Shown piece by piece: positions 1-8,101 of a stretch of DNA of 64,000 nucleotides. The first letter of the stretch is position 1. Each line of letters starts with the position of its first letter. Location of the stretch: the NCBI RefSeq assembly GCF_030053425.1, contig NZ_JASGBI010000001.1:3542001-3606000 (forward strand), given 5' to 3'. This DNA is from Lysobacter stagni. GTDB taxonomy: Bacteria > Pseudomonadota > Gammaproteobacteria > Xanthomonadales > Xanthomonadaceae. The position numbers and the translations under genes are program-made. The notes beneath the pieces are model-generated. The model was not told the DNA's origin and did not search any database. It worked only from the letters and a program-made list of their open reading frames with translations.

Positions 1-21
1 TTCGACGCAGGGCATCCGTCC

Positions 22-159
22 CTACTCTTCCTCTTCCTCCTCTTCCAACGGTTCGGTGGCGTCCATCGCCTTCTTGGTCGGCTTGGTGCTGGTACCGCCG
101 CTGTTCTCCTGCGGGCCCGATGGTTTGGTGTTGGTCGGACGTTCGTCTTGCTTCGCCAT
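22..159 (-). CDS. small acidic-tailed hypothetical protein (45 aa)
   Basis: This short frame encodes 45 residues. It begins at an ATG with a good ribosome site (AGGAG, six bases upstream). The protein is hydrophilic, rich in Pro, Thr, Lys and Gly, has no hydrophobic segment, and ends in a run of seven glutamates, so it is probably disordered and cytosolic. It lies downstream of, and on the same strand as, another small gene (260-460). I recognise no family. The ribosome site and strongly biased composition argue for a real gene, but a chance frame cannot be excluded. Confidence 0.55.
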   Translation of the reverse strand: MAKQDERPTNTKPSGPQENSGGTSTKPTKKAMDATEPLEEEEEEE

Positions 160-259
160 GTCGTACTCCTGCTTCATGCCCTGATCCATGGCGTCGGGCC
201 GGCGCCGGGGGACGCCTGCCCCTGCCGTCCACGGGACGGCTGTGCTCCAGGACGATTCG

Positions 260-460
260 TCACCCTTTCGGTCGTGGGATGGGCGGTATCTCCGTGATCA
301 CCTCGACCTTCTTGGGCGGCTTGACCGGCGTGCCGCCGCCGTCCGCGGGCCCCATGTACCGGCAGACAATCTCCAGCGAATCCGGCATTTCGTGCACGTC
401 TAGCTCCACGCGCAGGTGCGTTTTGCTCACATAACGCGCTTCAAGCTTCGGACCTTGCAT
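260..460 (-). CDS. hypothetical protein (66 aa)
   Basis: The protein starts MQGPKLEARYVSKTHLRVEL and ends in a Pro/Lys-rich tail. I chose the ATG at 460 rather than one 33 bases upstream because AAGGAG lies six bases before it. The first 45 residues read like a small beta/alpha fold with alternating polar and hydrophobic positions (HLRVELDVHEMPDSLEIVCR). There is no signal peptide or membrane segment. It lies just downstream of the CadC-like regulator on the same strand, separated by 63 bases, so the two may be cotranscribed. I cannot assign a family. Confidence 0.6.
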   Translation of the reverse strand: MQGPKLEARYVSKTHLRVELDVHEMPDSLEIVCRYMGPADGGGTPVKPPKKVEVITEIPPIPRPKG

Positions 461-523
461 ATCGTTCTCCTTGGGGGAATGTCCTCCACGCACCAGCGGC
501 GGACGGACGCTTTGAACGCGCTG

Positions 524-2686
524 TTACTGCCGGGCCAGTCCGGCGCGACGCAGCACGTAATTGGTATCGATCAACGCGGCGCCGATGCCGTTCGCGCGCG
601 CGGTTTCCACGCAGCGGCGCGCGTTCTCGCGGTCGCCAAGCGCGGTCCATGTCTGCGCGTTGAGCAACGCGACCTCGCCCTTCGCCGTGCCGAGCGATTC
701 GGCGCGGCGCATCAGGTTCTGCACGTCGTCGCGTTCGTCCAGGTTGGTGAGGTACCAGGCCAGCGCAGCGATGGCCTTGGCGTCGTCGTGGCGGACCGCC
801 GTGTAGCGACGTGCGCGCGTAGCGGCCTCGCGGAAGGCGTCGCGCGCATTGCCGGCCGACGGATCGGCAATGAGCGCATCGCCGAGATAGCCCCAGGGAT
901 AGAAGTCGCCCGGATCCAGTTGCGTGGCCTGCCGGTACATCGCCGCCGCCGCGGCGTAGTCGCCCGTCTGGTACTTCAGCGTGGCGAGGTTGGCCGTCGC
1001 CGCATAGTTGGGCTCCAGCGCGTTGGATTGCTGCAGCGCCTTCTCCGATTCGGCGGTATCGCCGTTGGTGAGGTGATAGAAGCCCAGCGCGGCCCACAGC
1101 ACCGAGCGCTCCGGTCGCAGTTCGAGCGCACGCTTGGACGACTCGATCGCGGCCGGCAGGTCGTCGTTCTGGTACTGCTCCCAGGCCATCGTGCTCCACG
1201 CGTACGCGTTGCCCGGGCTGACCTGCAACGCCTTGCCGAACAGCTCGATGGCGCGCTCGTGATGGCCCTGCACGGATTCGAGCTCGGCCAACCCCACGAT
1301 GGCGTTGGAGGCGACCTCCGGGTCGTCCTTGGCGCTGGTGTAGAACTCGCGCGCGCGACGCAACTCGCCGCGCACGCGGTACAGGTCGCCCAGGGCGAGC
1401 TTCACCGTGCCCATCGTCGGGTCCATCTTCTGCGCGCGTTCGCAGGCCAGGCGCGCGTTGTCGAACGCATCGGCGCCCCGCATCGCTTCGAACCGGTCGA
1501 TCTCGGCCTGGCAGATGCCCGCCTGCGCGCGCGCGAAGCTGCTGTCGCCATCCAGCGCGGTGCGGAACGAAGCGATGGCGTTGTCCGACTCGCCCACGAG
1601 CAGCGACTGCACGCCTCGCAGATAAGCGTCGAATGCCGCCACGTTCTGCGTGGGGTGCAGGCGCCGGCGCAGGCCTTCGCCGGAGTCAGGCAGCACACCG
1701 ATCAGCGCGGTCACGACCTGCTGGGCGATGTCGCTCTGCGTGGCGAACACATCGGCGACGTCGTGCTCGTAGGTACGGCTCCACAGCGTGTAGCCGGTGC
1801 GTGTGTCCGACAGTCGCGCACTGATGCGCACGCGGTCGTGGTCGCGGCGCACGCTCGCGTCGAGCACCGTCGCCACGCCCAGGCGCTCGCCCATCGTCTT
1901 CGCGTCGGCACCCTTCACGGCATCGGGCGGCAACCACGTCGCGACCTTCAGGCCGTGCACGCCAGCCAGGGCCGAGTGCATTTCCGTGGCCAGGCCTTCG
2001 GCGAAGTAGCGGTCGTCGGTGCGGTCGCTGAGCGTTGTGAACGGAAGCACGGCGATCGACGGCTCGGCCGCGTGCAATGCCCCGCCCCGCCATTGCGGCA
2101 GCCAGGTCGCCACCGCCGCGGCCACCAATACCCCCGCGGCGAGCAGCCACGGCCATCGGCGGGCATGGCGCGCGACCTCGGCGTGGAGCCGCTCGCTGGC
2201 GGCGGCCTCGGCGGCGGCGTGAGGGTGAATCTCCGGCGTTTCCGGCACGGGTGCGGAGACGGTCGTCGCCTGGGGCCGTGCGATCGCCGGGGCAGACGGC
2301 ACGGCCCCGGACCCGGCTTCCTCCGGCGGCGCTTCGTCTGCCAGCAGCTCGCCGATGAACCGGTAGCCCAGCGCGTGCTGGGTCTGGATGTAGCGCGGAT
2401 GGTGCGAGTCGTCCCCCAGGGCGCTGCGCAGCTGGGCGATGACCCGGGTCAGCACGCCCGGGGTGACGTGCCGATGGCCCCAGACCTGGTCGAGCAGGTC
2501 GTCCCGACCGACCAGCTCACCGGCCCGGCGCAGCAGGATCAACAGGACCGAGAAGGCCTTGGGCTCCACCGTCTGCGGGACACCGGCGCGCAGCAGGACA
2601 TGCGCCGTGGCGTCCACGACGATGTCATCGAAACGGTAGCTCTCGGCCGTAGGCCCGCCTTGGCCTGCCGTCCTGAGGGTGTCCAT
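524..2686 (-). CDS. CadC-type winged-helix transcriptional regulator with TPR periplasmic domain
   Basis: A 720-residue membrane-bound regulator. Residues about 17-112 form an OmpR/PhoB-type winged helix (YRFDDIVVDATAHVLLRAG, then a recognition-helix region LTRVIAQLRSALGDD, then the wing YIQTQHALGYRF). A Pro/Ala linker leads to one transmembrane helix at about 178-197 (WPWLLAAGVLVAAAVATWLP). Next comes a FlgO-like segment (IAVLPFTTLSD, YFAEGLATEM) and, from about residue 340 to 700, tetratricopeptide repeats. This layout is known for CadC-like one-component regulators, in which a periplasmic sensor region controls a cytosolic DNA-binding domain. I start at the ATG at 2686 (GAGG eight bases upstream), not the TTG two codons earlier. 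The signal sensed and the target genes are unknown. Confidence 0.9.
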   Translation of the reverse strand: MDTLRTAGQGGPTAESYRFDDIVVDATAHVLLRAGVPQTVEPKAFSVLLILLRRAGELVGRDDLLDQVWGHRHVTPGVLTRVIAQLRSALGDDSHHPRYIQTQHALGYRFIGELLADEAPPEEAGSGAVPSAPAIARPQATTVSAPVPETPEIHPHAAAEAAASERLHAEVARHARRWPWLLAAGVLVAAAVATWLPQWRGGALHAAEPSIAVLPFTTLSDRTDDRYFAEGLATEMHSALAGVHGLKVATWLPPDAVKGADAKTMGERLGVATVLDASVRRDHDRVRISARLSDTRTGYTLWSRTYEHDVADVFATQSDIAQQVVTALIGVLPDSGEGLRRRLHPTQNVAAFDAYLRGVQSLLVGESDNAIASFRTALDGDSSFARAQAGICQAEIDRFEAMRGADAFDNARLACERAQKMDPTMGTVKLALGDLYRVRGELRRAREFYTSAKDDPEVASNAIVGLAELESVQGHHERAIELFGKALQVSPGNAYAWSTMAWEQYQNDDLPAAIESSKRALELRPERSVLWAALGFYHLTNGDTAESEKALQQSNALEPNYAATANLATLKYQTGDYAAAAAMYRQATQLDPGDFYPWGYLGDALIADPSAGNARDAFREAATRARRYTAVRHDDAKAIAALAWYLTNLDERDDVQNLMRRAESLGTAKGEVALLNAQTWTALGDRENARRCVETARANGIGAALIDTNYVLRRAGLARQ

Positions 2687-2828
2687 CGGCAAAACCTCAT
2701 GGCGACCTCATCAACCTGAGCGGACGATGAGGAAAGGCGCGCCCGGCCATCATGACTCAAGCCCGGGGGCGGTGGAACCTGTCTGGGCGCCGGAAAAAAC
2801 GGTGCCAGACCCTTCCCCGGAGACCGTC

Positions 2829-3467
2829 ATGAACGCCCTTTTCTCTTCCTCCAACCCGCTGCCGTCCATCCTGGCCAAGCCCTTCGAAGGCCCCGCCCGC
2901 CGCCGTTGCATCAACGGCTTCCAGCTGGACACCGCCGAAGTGGACCGCTTCAACGCCTTCCTGGCCCGGGTCGGTGGCCATGAGCTGGAAACCGACCAGC
3001 TCGCCTCGGCCGCCCGCGAACTGTGCCGTCCGGGCCGCCCGGACACGTCGCCGCCGTGCATCCGCCAGCGCCTGCGCTGGATCGCCGCCGTGGAACAGCT
3101 GCTCGGCGACCGCCAGTGGCAGCCGGCCAACGAAGCCACCGAGACCGCCGCGGCCATCGTCGACTACGCCCGCAGCCGCGACGACCTGATCCCCGACTGG
3201 CTGCCGATGGTCGGTCGCCTGGACGATGCGATCGTGGTCGAGGCCGCCTGGCCGGTGCTGGCCGCCGAGGTGGACGACTACCTCGACTACTGCCGCGTGC
3301 GCAGTCAGGAAGCCCGCATGCGCGGTCACCGCCCGTCGGACTACAGCTTCAACCGGGCCGACTACGAGCAGGTCCGTTTCGAAGCGGCGGTGCTGGCCGA
3401 ACACGAGCGCCGTATCCGCGAGAGCAGCTACCTGTCGTCCTCGCCCGCGATGTTCCGGGTGCATTGA
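2829..3467 (+). CDS. YkvA-like (DUF1232) domain protein, first of a tandem pair
   Basis: A 212-residue protein whose middle carries the core DDLIPDWLPMVGRLDDA followed by a hydrophobic stretch (IVVEAAWPVLA). This is the signature of the YkvA/DUF1232 family, in which the hydrophobic helix is thought to associate with membrane. The family is usually 100-150 residues; here there are about 120 extra residues before the core and about 60 after. A second protein with the same plan follows at 3750-4379, so the two are tandem paralogues. Start at 2829: GGAG lies about eight bases upstream, whereas the longer reading extends into sequence without a ribosome site. Molecular function is unknown. Confidence 0.82.
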   Translation: MNALFSSSNPLPSILAKPFEGPARRRCINGFQLDTAEVDRFNAFLARVGGHELETDQLASAARELCRPGRPDTSPPCIRQRLRWIAAVEQLLGDRQWQPANEATETAAAIVDYARSRDDLIPDWLPMVGRLDDAIVVEAAWPVLAAEVDDYLDYCRVRSQEARMRGHRPSDYSFNRADYEQVRFEAAVLAEHERRIRESSYLSSSPAMFRVH

Positions 3468-3520
3468 GCGGTTCGATTCGCCCATCGCGGTGCGGCGCAC
3501 ACACCGCCGCACCGCACGAA

Positions 3521-3548
3521 GAAAGGGCCGCCATCGCGCGGCCCTTTC
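3521..3548 (+). terminator. hairpin, probable terminator after the first YkvA-like gene
   Basis: A perfect 11-bp inverted repeat (GAAAGGGCCGC / GCGGCCCTTTC) with a six-base loop lies 54 bases past the stop of the first YkvA-like gene. The descending arm ends in CTTTCGCTTC, so the T-run is weak. A smaller stem (TGCGGCG/CGCCGCA) precedes it at 3491-3511. Confidence 0.6.
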
Positions 3549-3749
3549 GCTTCGTGAGGGTCTGATGGCCAGCCGCCGCGGCGCCAGGGAATGACCAAAG
3601 ATCCGCTCGGCCTCCCTTGCGCACCTGAACGCGGCGCATGCACGGGACATGTACCGGGCGTGGCGCATCATCAGGGAATCCGAAAAGGGCTCGCGCGGCA
3701 CCGCCGGCCGCCGCGTGCGTCGCGACCGCGGCCGGAAGCGAGGTGCGTC

Positions 3750-4379
3750 ATGCGCATGTTCCATCCCACCCCGACTGCGCAGCCCCTGCCCTTCGATCAC
3801 CTGTACAGCGGCATGGCGGCGCCCGACCTCGAGGCGATTCCGCTGTCCGATCGCGCGGTCGTTCAGTTCGACCAGCTGTTGCACGAGATCCATGCCGACG
3901 CGCCGCGCGTGAACAACGATCGGCTGCAGCAGCTGGCGTCCTGGCTGATCCGCCAGCCCACCGACGATGCGCACCAGGTCATCGACTCGCGCCTGCAGCG
4001 CGTGCACGAACTGCGCGCGATGCTCGCCGACCCGGACTGGGACGTGCACGACGCGGTGCGCGCACGCATCGACAGACTGCTGGCCTACATCGACCGCGAG
4101 GACGACCTGATCGCCGATCGCACGCCCCTGCTGGGCCAGCTCGACGACGTGCTGCTGATCGAACTGGCCTGGCCCGCGTTCGCGGAGGACGTCGAGGATT
4201 ACCGCGACTACTGCGCGTACCGCCGCCTGGCCCACCCCACCGGCGACCCGCCGGAGCGTCGTGCCGCGTGGGTGCGCGATCGCATGGACGAACTGGCGCT
4301 GTGGCAGCACCTGCTGTGGGTGCGCGAACAGCATTACGCGCCGTGGAACCTGCCGACACGACTGTTCCAGGTGTCGTGA
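3750..4379 (+). CDS. YkvA-like (DUF1232) domain protein, second of a tandem pair
   Basis: A 209-residue paralogue of the protein encoded at 2829-3467. The shared core reads DDLIADRTPLLGQLDDV followed by LLIELAWPAFAEDVEDYRDY, against DDLIPDWLPMVGRLDDA followed by IVVEAAWPVLAAEVDDYLDY in the neighbour. Both also share an N-terminal helical half and a C-terminal helix ending in FRVH or FQVS. Here the usual IPD of YkvA cores is IAD, and PLLGQ replaces PMVGR, so the copies have diverged considerably. Start at 3750: GAGG lies six bases before the ATG; the frame stays open upstream but without a ribosome site. dnaE follows 128 bases downstream on the same strand. Function is unknown. Confidence 0.8.
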   Translation: MRMFHPTPTAQPLPFDHLYSGMAAPDLEAIPLSDRAVVQFDQLLHEIHADAPRVNNDRLQQLASWLIRQPTDDAHQVIDSRLQRVHELRAMLADPDWDVHDAVRARIDRLLAYIDREDDLIADRTPLLGQLDDVLLIELAWPAFAEDVEDYRDYCAYRRLAHPTGDPPERRAAWVRDRMDELALWQHLLWVREQHYAPWNLPTRLFQVS

Positions 4380-4507
4380 TCCGCAGGCTGGGGAAGACGG
4401 GCTGGTCACTTGAGGATGAATGCCGCAAGCCCCCAGCCCCCGCCCCCAATCCCCTGCAAATAACAAGACTTCGCCGCCACCCGCCGGGCTGCTAACCTGC
4501 GTCCGGC

Positions 4508-7500
4508 ATGCCAGCAGTTCCCTTCGTCCACCTCCATCTCCACAGCGAATATTCGCTCGCCGACTCGACGATCCGTATCGGCGAGATGGTCAAGCGCTGC
4601 GTCAAGCTCGGCCAGCCGGCCGTGGCGTTGACCGACGTGGACAACCTGTTCGCCGCGGTGAAGTTCTACAAGGCGGCCGAGGGCGCGGGACTGAAGCCGA
4701 TCCTCGGCGCCGACGTCGGCCTGGCCGACGGCAACGAAGCCGCCTCGCGCATGACCCTGCTGTGCCGCGACCGCACCGGCTACCTCACGCTGTCGCGCCT
4801 GCTGTCGCGCGCTTGGATGGAGGGCCACCGCACCGACGGCGTCGCCCTGCGCCCGGAATGGCTGCGCGAGGACAACACCGGGCTGTTCGCGCTGGCCGGC
4901 CGCGGCAGCCTCGCCGGGCGCCTGGCCATGGGCCACCGCCACGAGCTGGCCGAAGCATGGCTGATGGACTGGCGCAGCGTGTTCGGCGAACGCCTGCATC
5001 TGGAACTCACCCGCACCGGCCGCGACGGTGAGGACGTCTTCAACGCCTTCGCGCTGCACGCTTCGGCCGCGCGTTCGCTGCCGCTCATCGCCAGCAACGA
5101 CGTGCGCTTCCTCGATGCCGAAGGCTTCGACGCGCACGAGGCGCGCGTATGCATCGCCTCGGGCCGCGTGCTCGACGACCCCAAGCGCCCGAAGGACTAC
5201 AGCGCCGAGCAGTACCTGAAGTCCTCCGAGGACATGCAGGCACTGTTCGCCGACGTGCCCGACGCGATCGACAACGCATTCGCGCTGGCCATGCGTTGCA
5301 ACGTCGAGATGAAGCTCGGCGAATACGCGCTGCCCGCGTTCCCGGTGCCCAGCGAACACACCATCGAAAGCTGGCTGCGCGGCACGGCACGCGACGGCCT
5401 GGCCAAGCGCCTCGAGAAGAACCCGCTCGCCCCCGACAAGACGCGCGAGGACTACGACGCGCGCCTGGACGTGGAACTGGACGTCATCATCAAGATGGGG
5501 TTCCCCGGTTACTTCCTGATCGTGGCGGACTTCATCAACTGGGCCAAGGACCACGACATCCCGGTCGGTCCGGGGCGTGGTTCCGGTGCCGGTTCACTGG
5601 TCGCGTGGGCACTGGGCATCACGGACCTGGATCCGTTGCCCTACGACCTGCTGTTCGAGCGGTTCCTCAACCCCGAACGCGTGTCGATGCCCGACTTCGA
5701 CATCGACTTCTGCATGGACCGCCGCGACGAGGTCATCGACTACGTCGCGCGCAAGTACGGCCGCGACCGCGTCTCGCAGATCATCACCTACGGCACCATG
5801 GCCGCGAAGGCCGTGGTGCGCGACTCCGGCCGCGTGCTGGGGCACCCGTACGGTTTCGTCGACGGCATCGCCAAGCTCATCCCGAACACGCTGGGCATCA
5901 GCCTGGACGATGCGATGGGCGAGTCGGAGGCCTCGAAACAGGACAACACGCTCACCTCGCCCGACCTCATCCAGCGCTACCACAGCGAAGAAGACGTGCG
6001 CGACCTGGTGGACCTGGCGCGCAGTCTGGAAGACCTCACGCGCAACGCCGGCAAGCACGCCGGCGGCGTGGTGATCGCGCCCAGTCCGCTCAGCGACTTC
6101 TGCCCGCTGTTCGCCGAACACGACGGCGAAGGCCGCGGCAAGAATCCGGTCACGCAGTTCGACAAGGACGACGTCGAAGCCGTCGGCCTGGTGAAGTTCG
6201 ACTTCCTGGGCCTGCGCACGCTCACGATCATCGACTGGGCGGTCAAGGCCATCAACAAGCGGCGCCATGCCGAGGGCCAGGCACCGCTCGACATCGCCGC
6301 GCTGGAACTGGACGACAAGGCCAGCTACGAGCTGTTCGCGCGCGGCGACACGGTCGCGGTGTTCCAGTTCGAATCGCGCGGCATGCGCGAGCTGCTCAAG
6401 CGCGCAAAACCCGACACCTTCGAGGACATCATCGCGCTCGCCGCGCTGTTCCGTCCCGGCCCGCTGGGCTCGGGGATGGACCGCGAATGGGTGGACCGCA
6501 AGCACGGCCATACCGAAGTCACGTATCCGCATCCGTCACTGGAACCGGTGCTGTCGCCGACCTACGGCGTCATCGTCTACCAGGAACAGGTGATGCAGAT
6601 CGCGCAGGTGTTGGCGGGCTACACGCTCGGCGGCGCCGACATGCTGCGTCGCGCGATGGGCAAGAAGAAGCCCGAGGAGATGGCGAAGGAACGCGCCAAG
6701 TTCGAGACCGGCTGCGCCGAGCGCGGCATCGATGCGAGGCAGGCCTCGCCGATCTTCGACCTGATGGAGAAGTTCGCCGAGTACGGCTTCAACAAGTCGC
6801 ACTCGGCCGCCTACGCCCTGGTCGCGTACCAGACGGCGTGGTTGAAGGTGCACTACCCGTCCGAGTTCATGGCTGCGGTGCTGTCCTCGGACATGGACAA
6901 CACCGACAAGGTGACCAGCTTCCTCGACGAATGCCGCGTGATGGGCCTGACCGTGCTGCGTCCGGACGTGGACGAGTCGGCGTACATGTTCGAAGCCAAG
7001 GACGCGAACACGATCCGCTACGGCATCGGCGCGGTGAAGGGCGTCGGTCGCGGCGCCTGCGAGGCGATCGTCGAGGCGCGACGCGCAGGCCCGTTCGAAG
7101 ACCTGCTGGATTTCTGCAAGCGCGTGGACAGCGGCAAGCTCAACCGTCGCGCGATGGAAGCGCTGACGCAGGCCGGCGCGCTCGACAAGCTGGGGAAGAA
7201 CCGCGCCAGCCTGATGCTGCAGCTGCCGGAAGTGCTCAAGGCGACCGACCAGCTGGCCAAGGAGCGCGAAGCCGGACAGGTCTCGCTGTTCGGCAGCTTC
7301 GAAACCGCCGCGCCCGCGCTGCACCTGGACCTGCCCGAAACCGACGAGTGGCCGCTCACGCAGATCCTGCACGGCGAGCGCGAAACGCTGGGGCATTACC
7401 TCAGCGGCCATCCGTTCGACCCCTATCGCGACGAAGTGCGCGGGCTGATCGGCAACGACCTCGGCGCCCTGGAGAAGATCTGGGAGAACCGCCCAGAGCA

Positions 7501-8032
7501 GCGCGGCAGCTGGCGACAGGAAGTGGAGACGGTCGTCGCCGGTCTCGTCGTTGGCCTGCGCAAGAAGGGCGACAGCCAGATGTTCGTGCAGATCGAGGAC
7601 GGCCGCGGCCGCATCGAATGCGCCTTCTTCGCCGAGACCTACAGCGACTACGCGCCGTTGCTGTCGCGCGACCGGTTGCTGGTGATCCAGGGCGGCCTGC
7701 GAGAGGACAGTTTCAGCGGCGGTTTCGCCCTGCGCGCATCGCGCTGCTGGAGCTTCGAGCAGATCTGCGAGAAGCATGCACAGCGCCTGTCACTGCGCCT
7801 GGACCTGCGCGAACCGGGAACGATGCAGCGCGTCGATGCGCTGCTGGCCACGCATCGCCCCGGACCCACGCCCATCCGCATGGATCTGCTGGTGAAACAC
7901 GGCGCCGCAGGTTCGCTCGACCTCAACGGCACCCAGTCGATCCGCGCAGACGCGGACCTGCCCTCACGCCTGCGCGCGATGCCCGGCGTGCGCGCGGTGA
8001 AGCTGGCGCTGACCAAGCCCTGGGCGAACTGA
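4508..8032 (+). CDS. dnaE: DNA polymerase III subunit alpha
   Basis: The replicative polymerase catalytic subunit, 1174 residues (E. coli DnaE has 1160). It opens with the PHP domain (FVHLHLHSEYSLADS). The catalytic aspartates of the C-family polymerase lie in MPDFDIDFCMDRRDEV at about residues 395-410, with a third in VKFDFLGLRTLTI near residue 563. The fingers region KKKPEEMAKERAKFETG, a tandem helix-hairpin-helix (GIGAVKGVGRG), and an OB fold near residues 1015-1045 (GDSQMFVQIEDGRGRIECAFF, split here across its strands) follow in the expected order. The start has no strong ribosome site. The gene appears intact and monocistronic, with no lpxB or rnhB neighbour as in enterics. Confidence 0.98.
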   Translation: MPAVPFVHLHLHSEYSLADSTIRIGEMVKRCVKLGQPAVALTDVDNLFAAVKFYKAAEGAGLKPILGADVGLADGNEAASRMTLLCRDRTGYLTLSRLLSRAWMEGHRTDGVALRPEWLREDNTGLFALAGRGSLAGRLAMGHRHELAEAWLMDWRSVFGERLHLELTRTGRDGEDVFNAFALHASAARSLPLIASNDVRFLDAEGFDAHEARVCIASGRVLDDPKRPKDYSAEQYLKSSEDMQALFADVPDAIDNAFALAMRCNVEMKLGEYALPAFPVPSEHTIESWLRGTARDGLAKRLEKNPLAPDKTREDYDARLDVELDVIIKMGFPGYFLIVADFINWAKDHDIPVGPGRGSGAGSLVAWALGITDLDPLPYDLLFERFLNPERVSMPDFDIDFCMDRRDEVIDYVARKYGRDRVSQIITYGTMAAKAVVRDSGRVLGHPYGFVDGIAKLIPNTLGISLDDAMGESEASKQDNTLTSPDLIQRYHSEEDVRDLVDLARSLEDLTRNAGKHAGGVVIAPSPLSDFCPLFAEHDGEGRGKNPVTQFDKDDVEAVGLVKFDFLGLRTLTIIDWAVKAINKRRHAEGQAPLDIAALELDDKASYELFARGDTVAVFQFESRGMRELLKRAKPDTFEDIIALAALFRPGPLGSGMDREWVDRKHGHTEVTYPHPSLEPVLSPTYGVIVYQEQVMQIAQVLAGYTLGGADMLRRAMGKKKPEEMAKERAKFETGCAERGIDARQASPIFDLMEKFAEYGFNKSHSAAYALVAYQTAWLKVHYPSEFMAAVLSSDMDNTDKVTSFLDECRVMGLTVLRPDVDESAYMFEAKDANTIRYGIGAVKGVGRGACEAIVEARRAGPFEDLLDFCKRVDSGKLNRRAMEALTQAGALDKLGKNRASLMLQLPEVLKATDQLAKEREAGQVSLFGSFETAAPALHLDLPETDEWPLTQILHGERETLGHYLSGHPFDPYRDEVRGLIGNDLGALEKIWENRPEQRGSWRQEVETVVAGLVVGLRKKGDSQMFVQIEDGRGRIECAFFAETYSDYAPLLSRDRLLVIQGGLREDSFSGGFALRASRCWSFEQICEKHAQRLSLRLDLREPGTMQRVDALLATHRPGPTPIRMDLLVKHGAAGSLDLNGTQSIRADADLPSRLRAMPGVRAVKLALTKPWAN

Positions 8033-8046
8033 GCGCATCTGCCGTT

Positions 8047-8069
8047 CCTTCTCCCCTGGCGGGAGAAGG
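8047..8069. repeat. CCTTCTCCC-type intergenic hairpin
   Basis: A short inverted repeat, CCTTCTCCC-CTGGC-GGGAGAAGG, sits 14 bases past the dnaE stop, between the convergent dnaE and GH31 genes. The same core recurs at 36296-36409 and 54183-54205. It could double as a bidirectional terminator for the convergent pair, but no T-run follows it. Confidence 0.6.
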
Positions 8070-8101
8070 TGGCGCGAAGCGTCGGAAGCGGGGGGGCGAC
8101 G

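Noticed and set aside
416..2719. 767-codon frame antisense to the CadC-like regulator
   Set aside because: His/Arg/Val-rich antisense translation without domains; the minus strand has the real gene.
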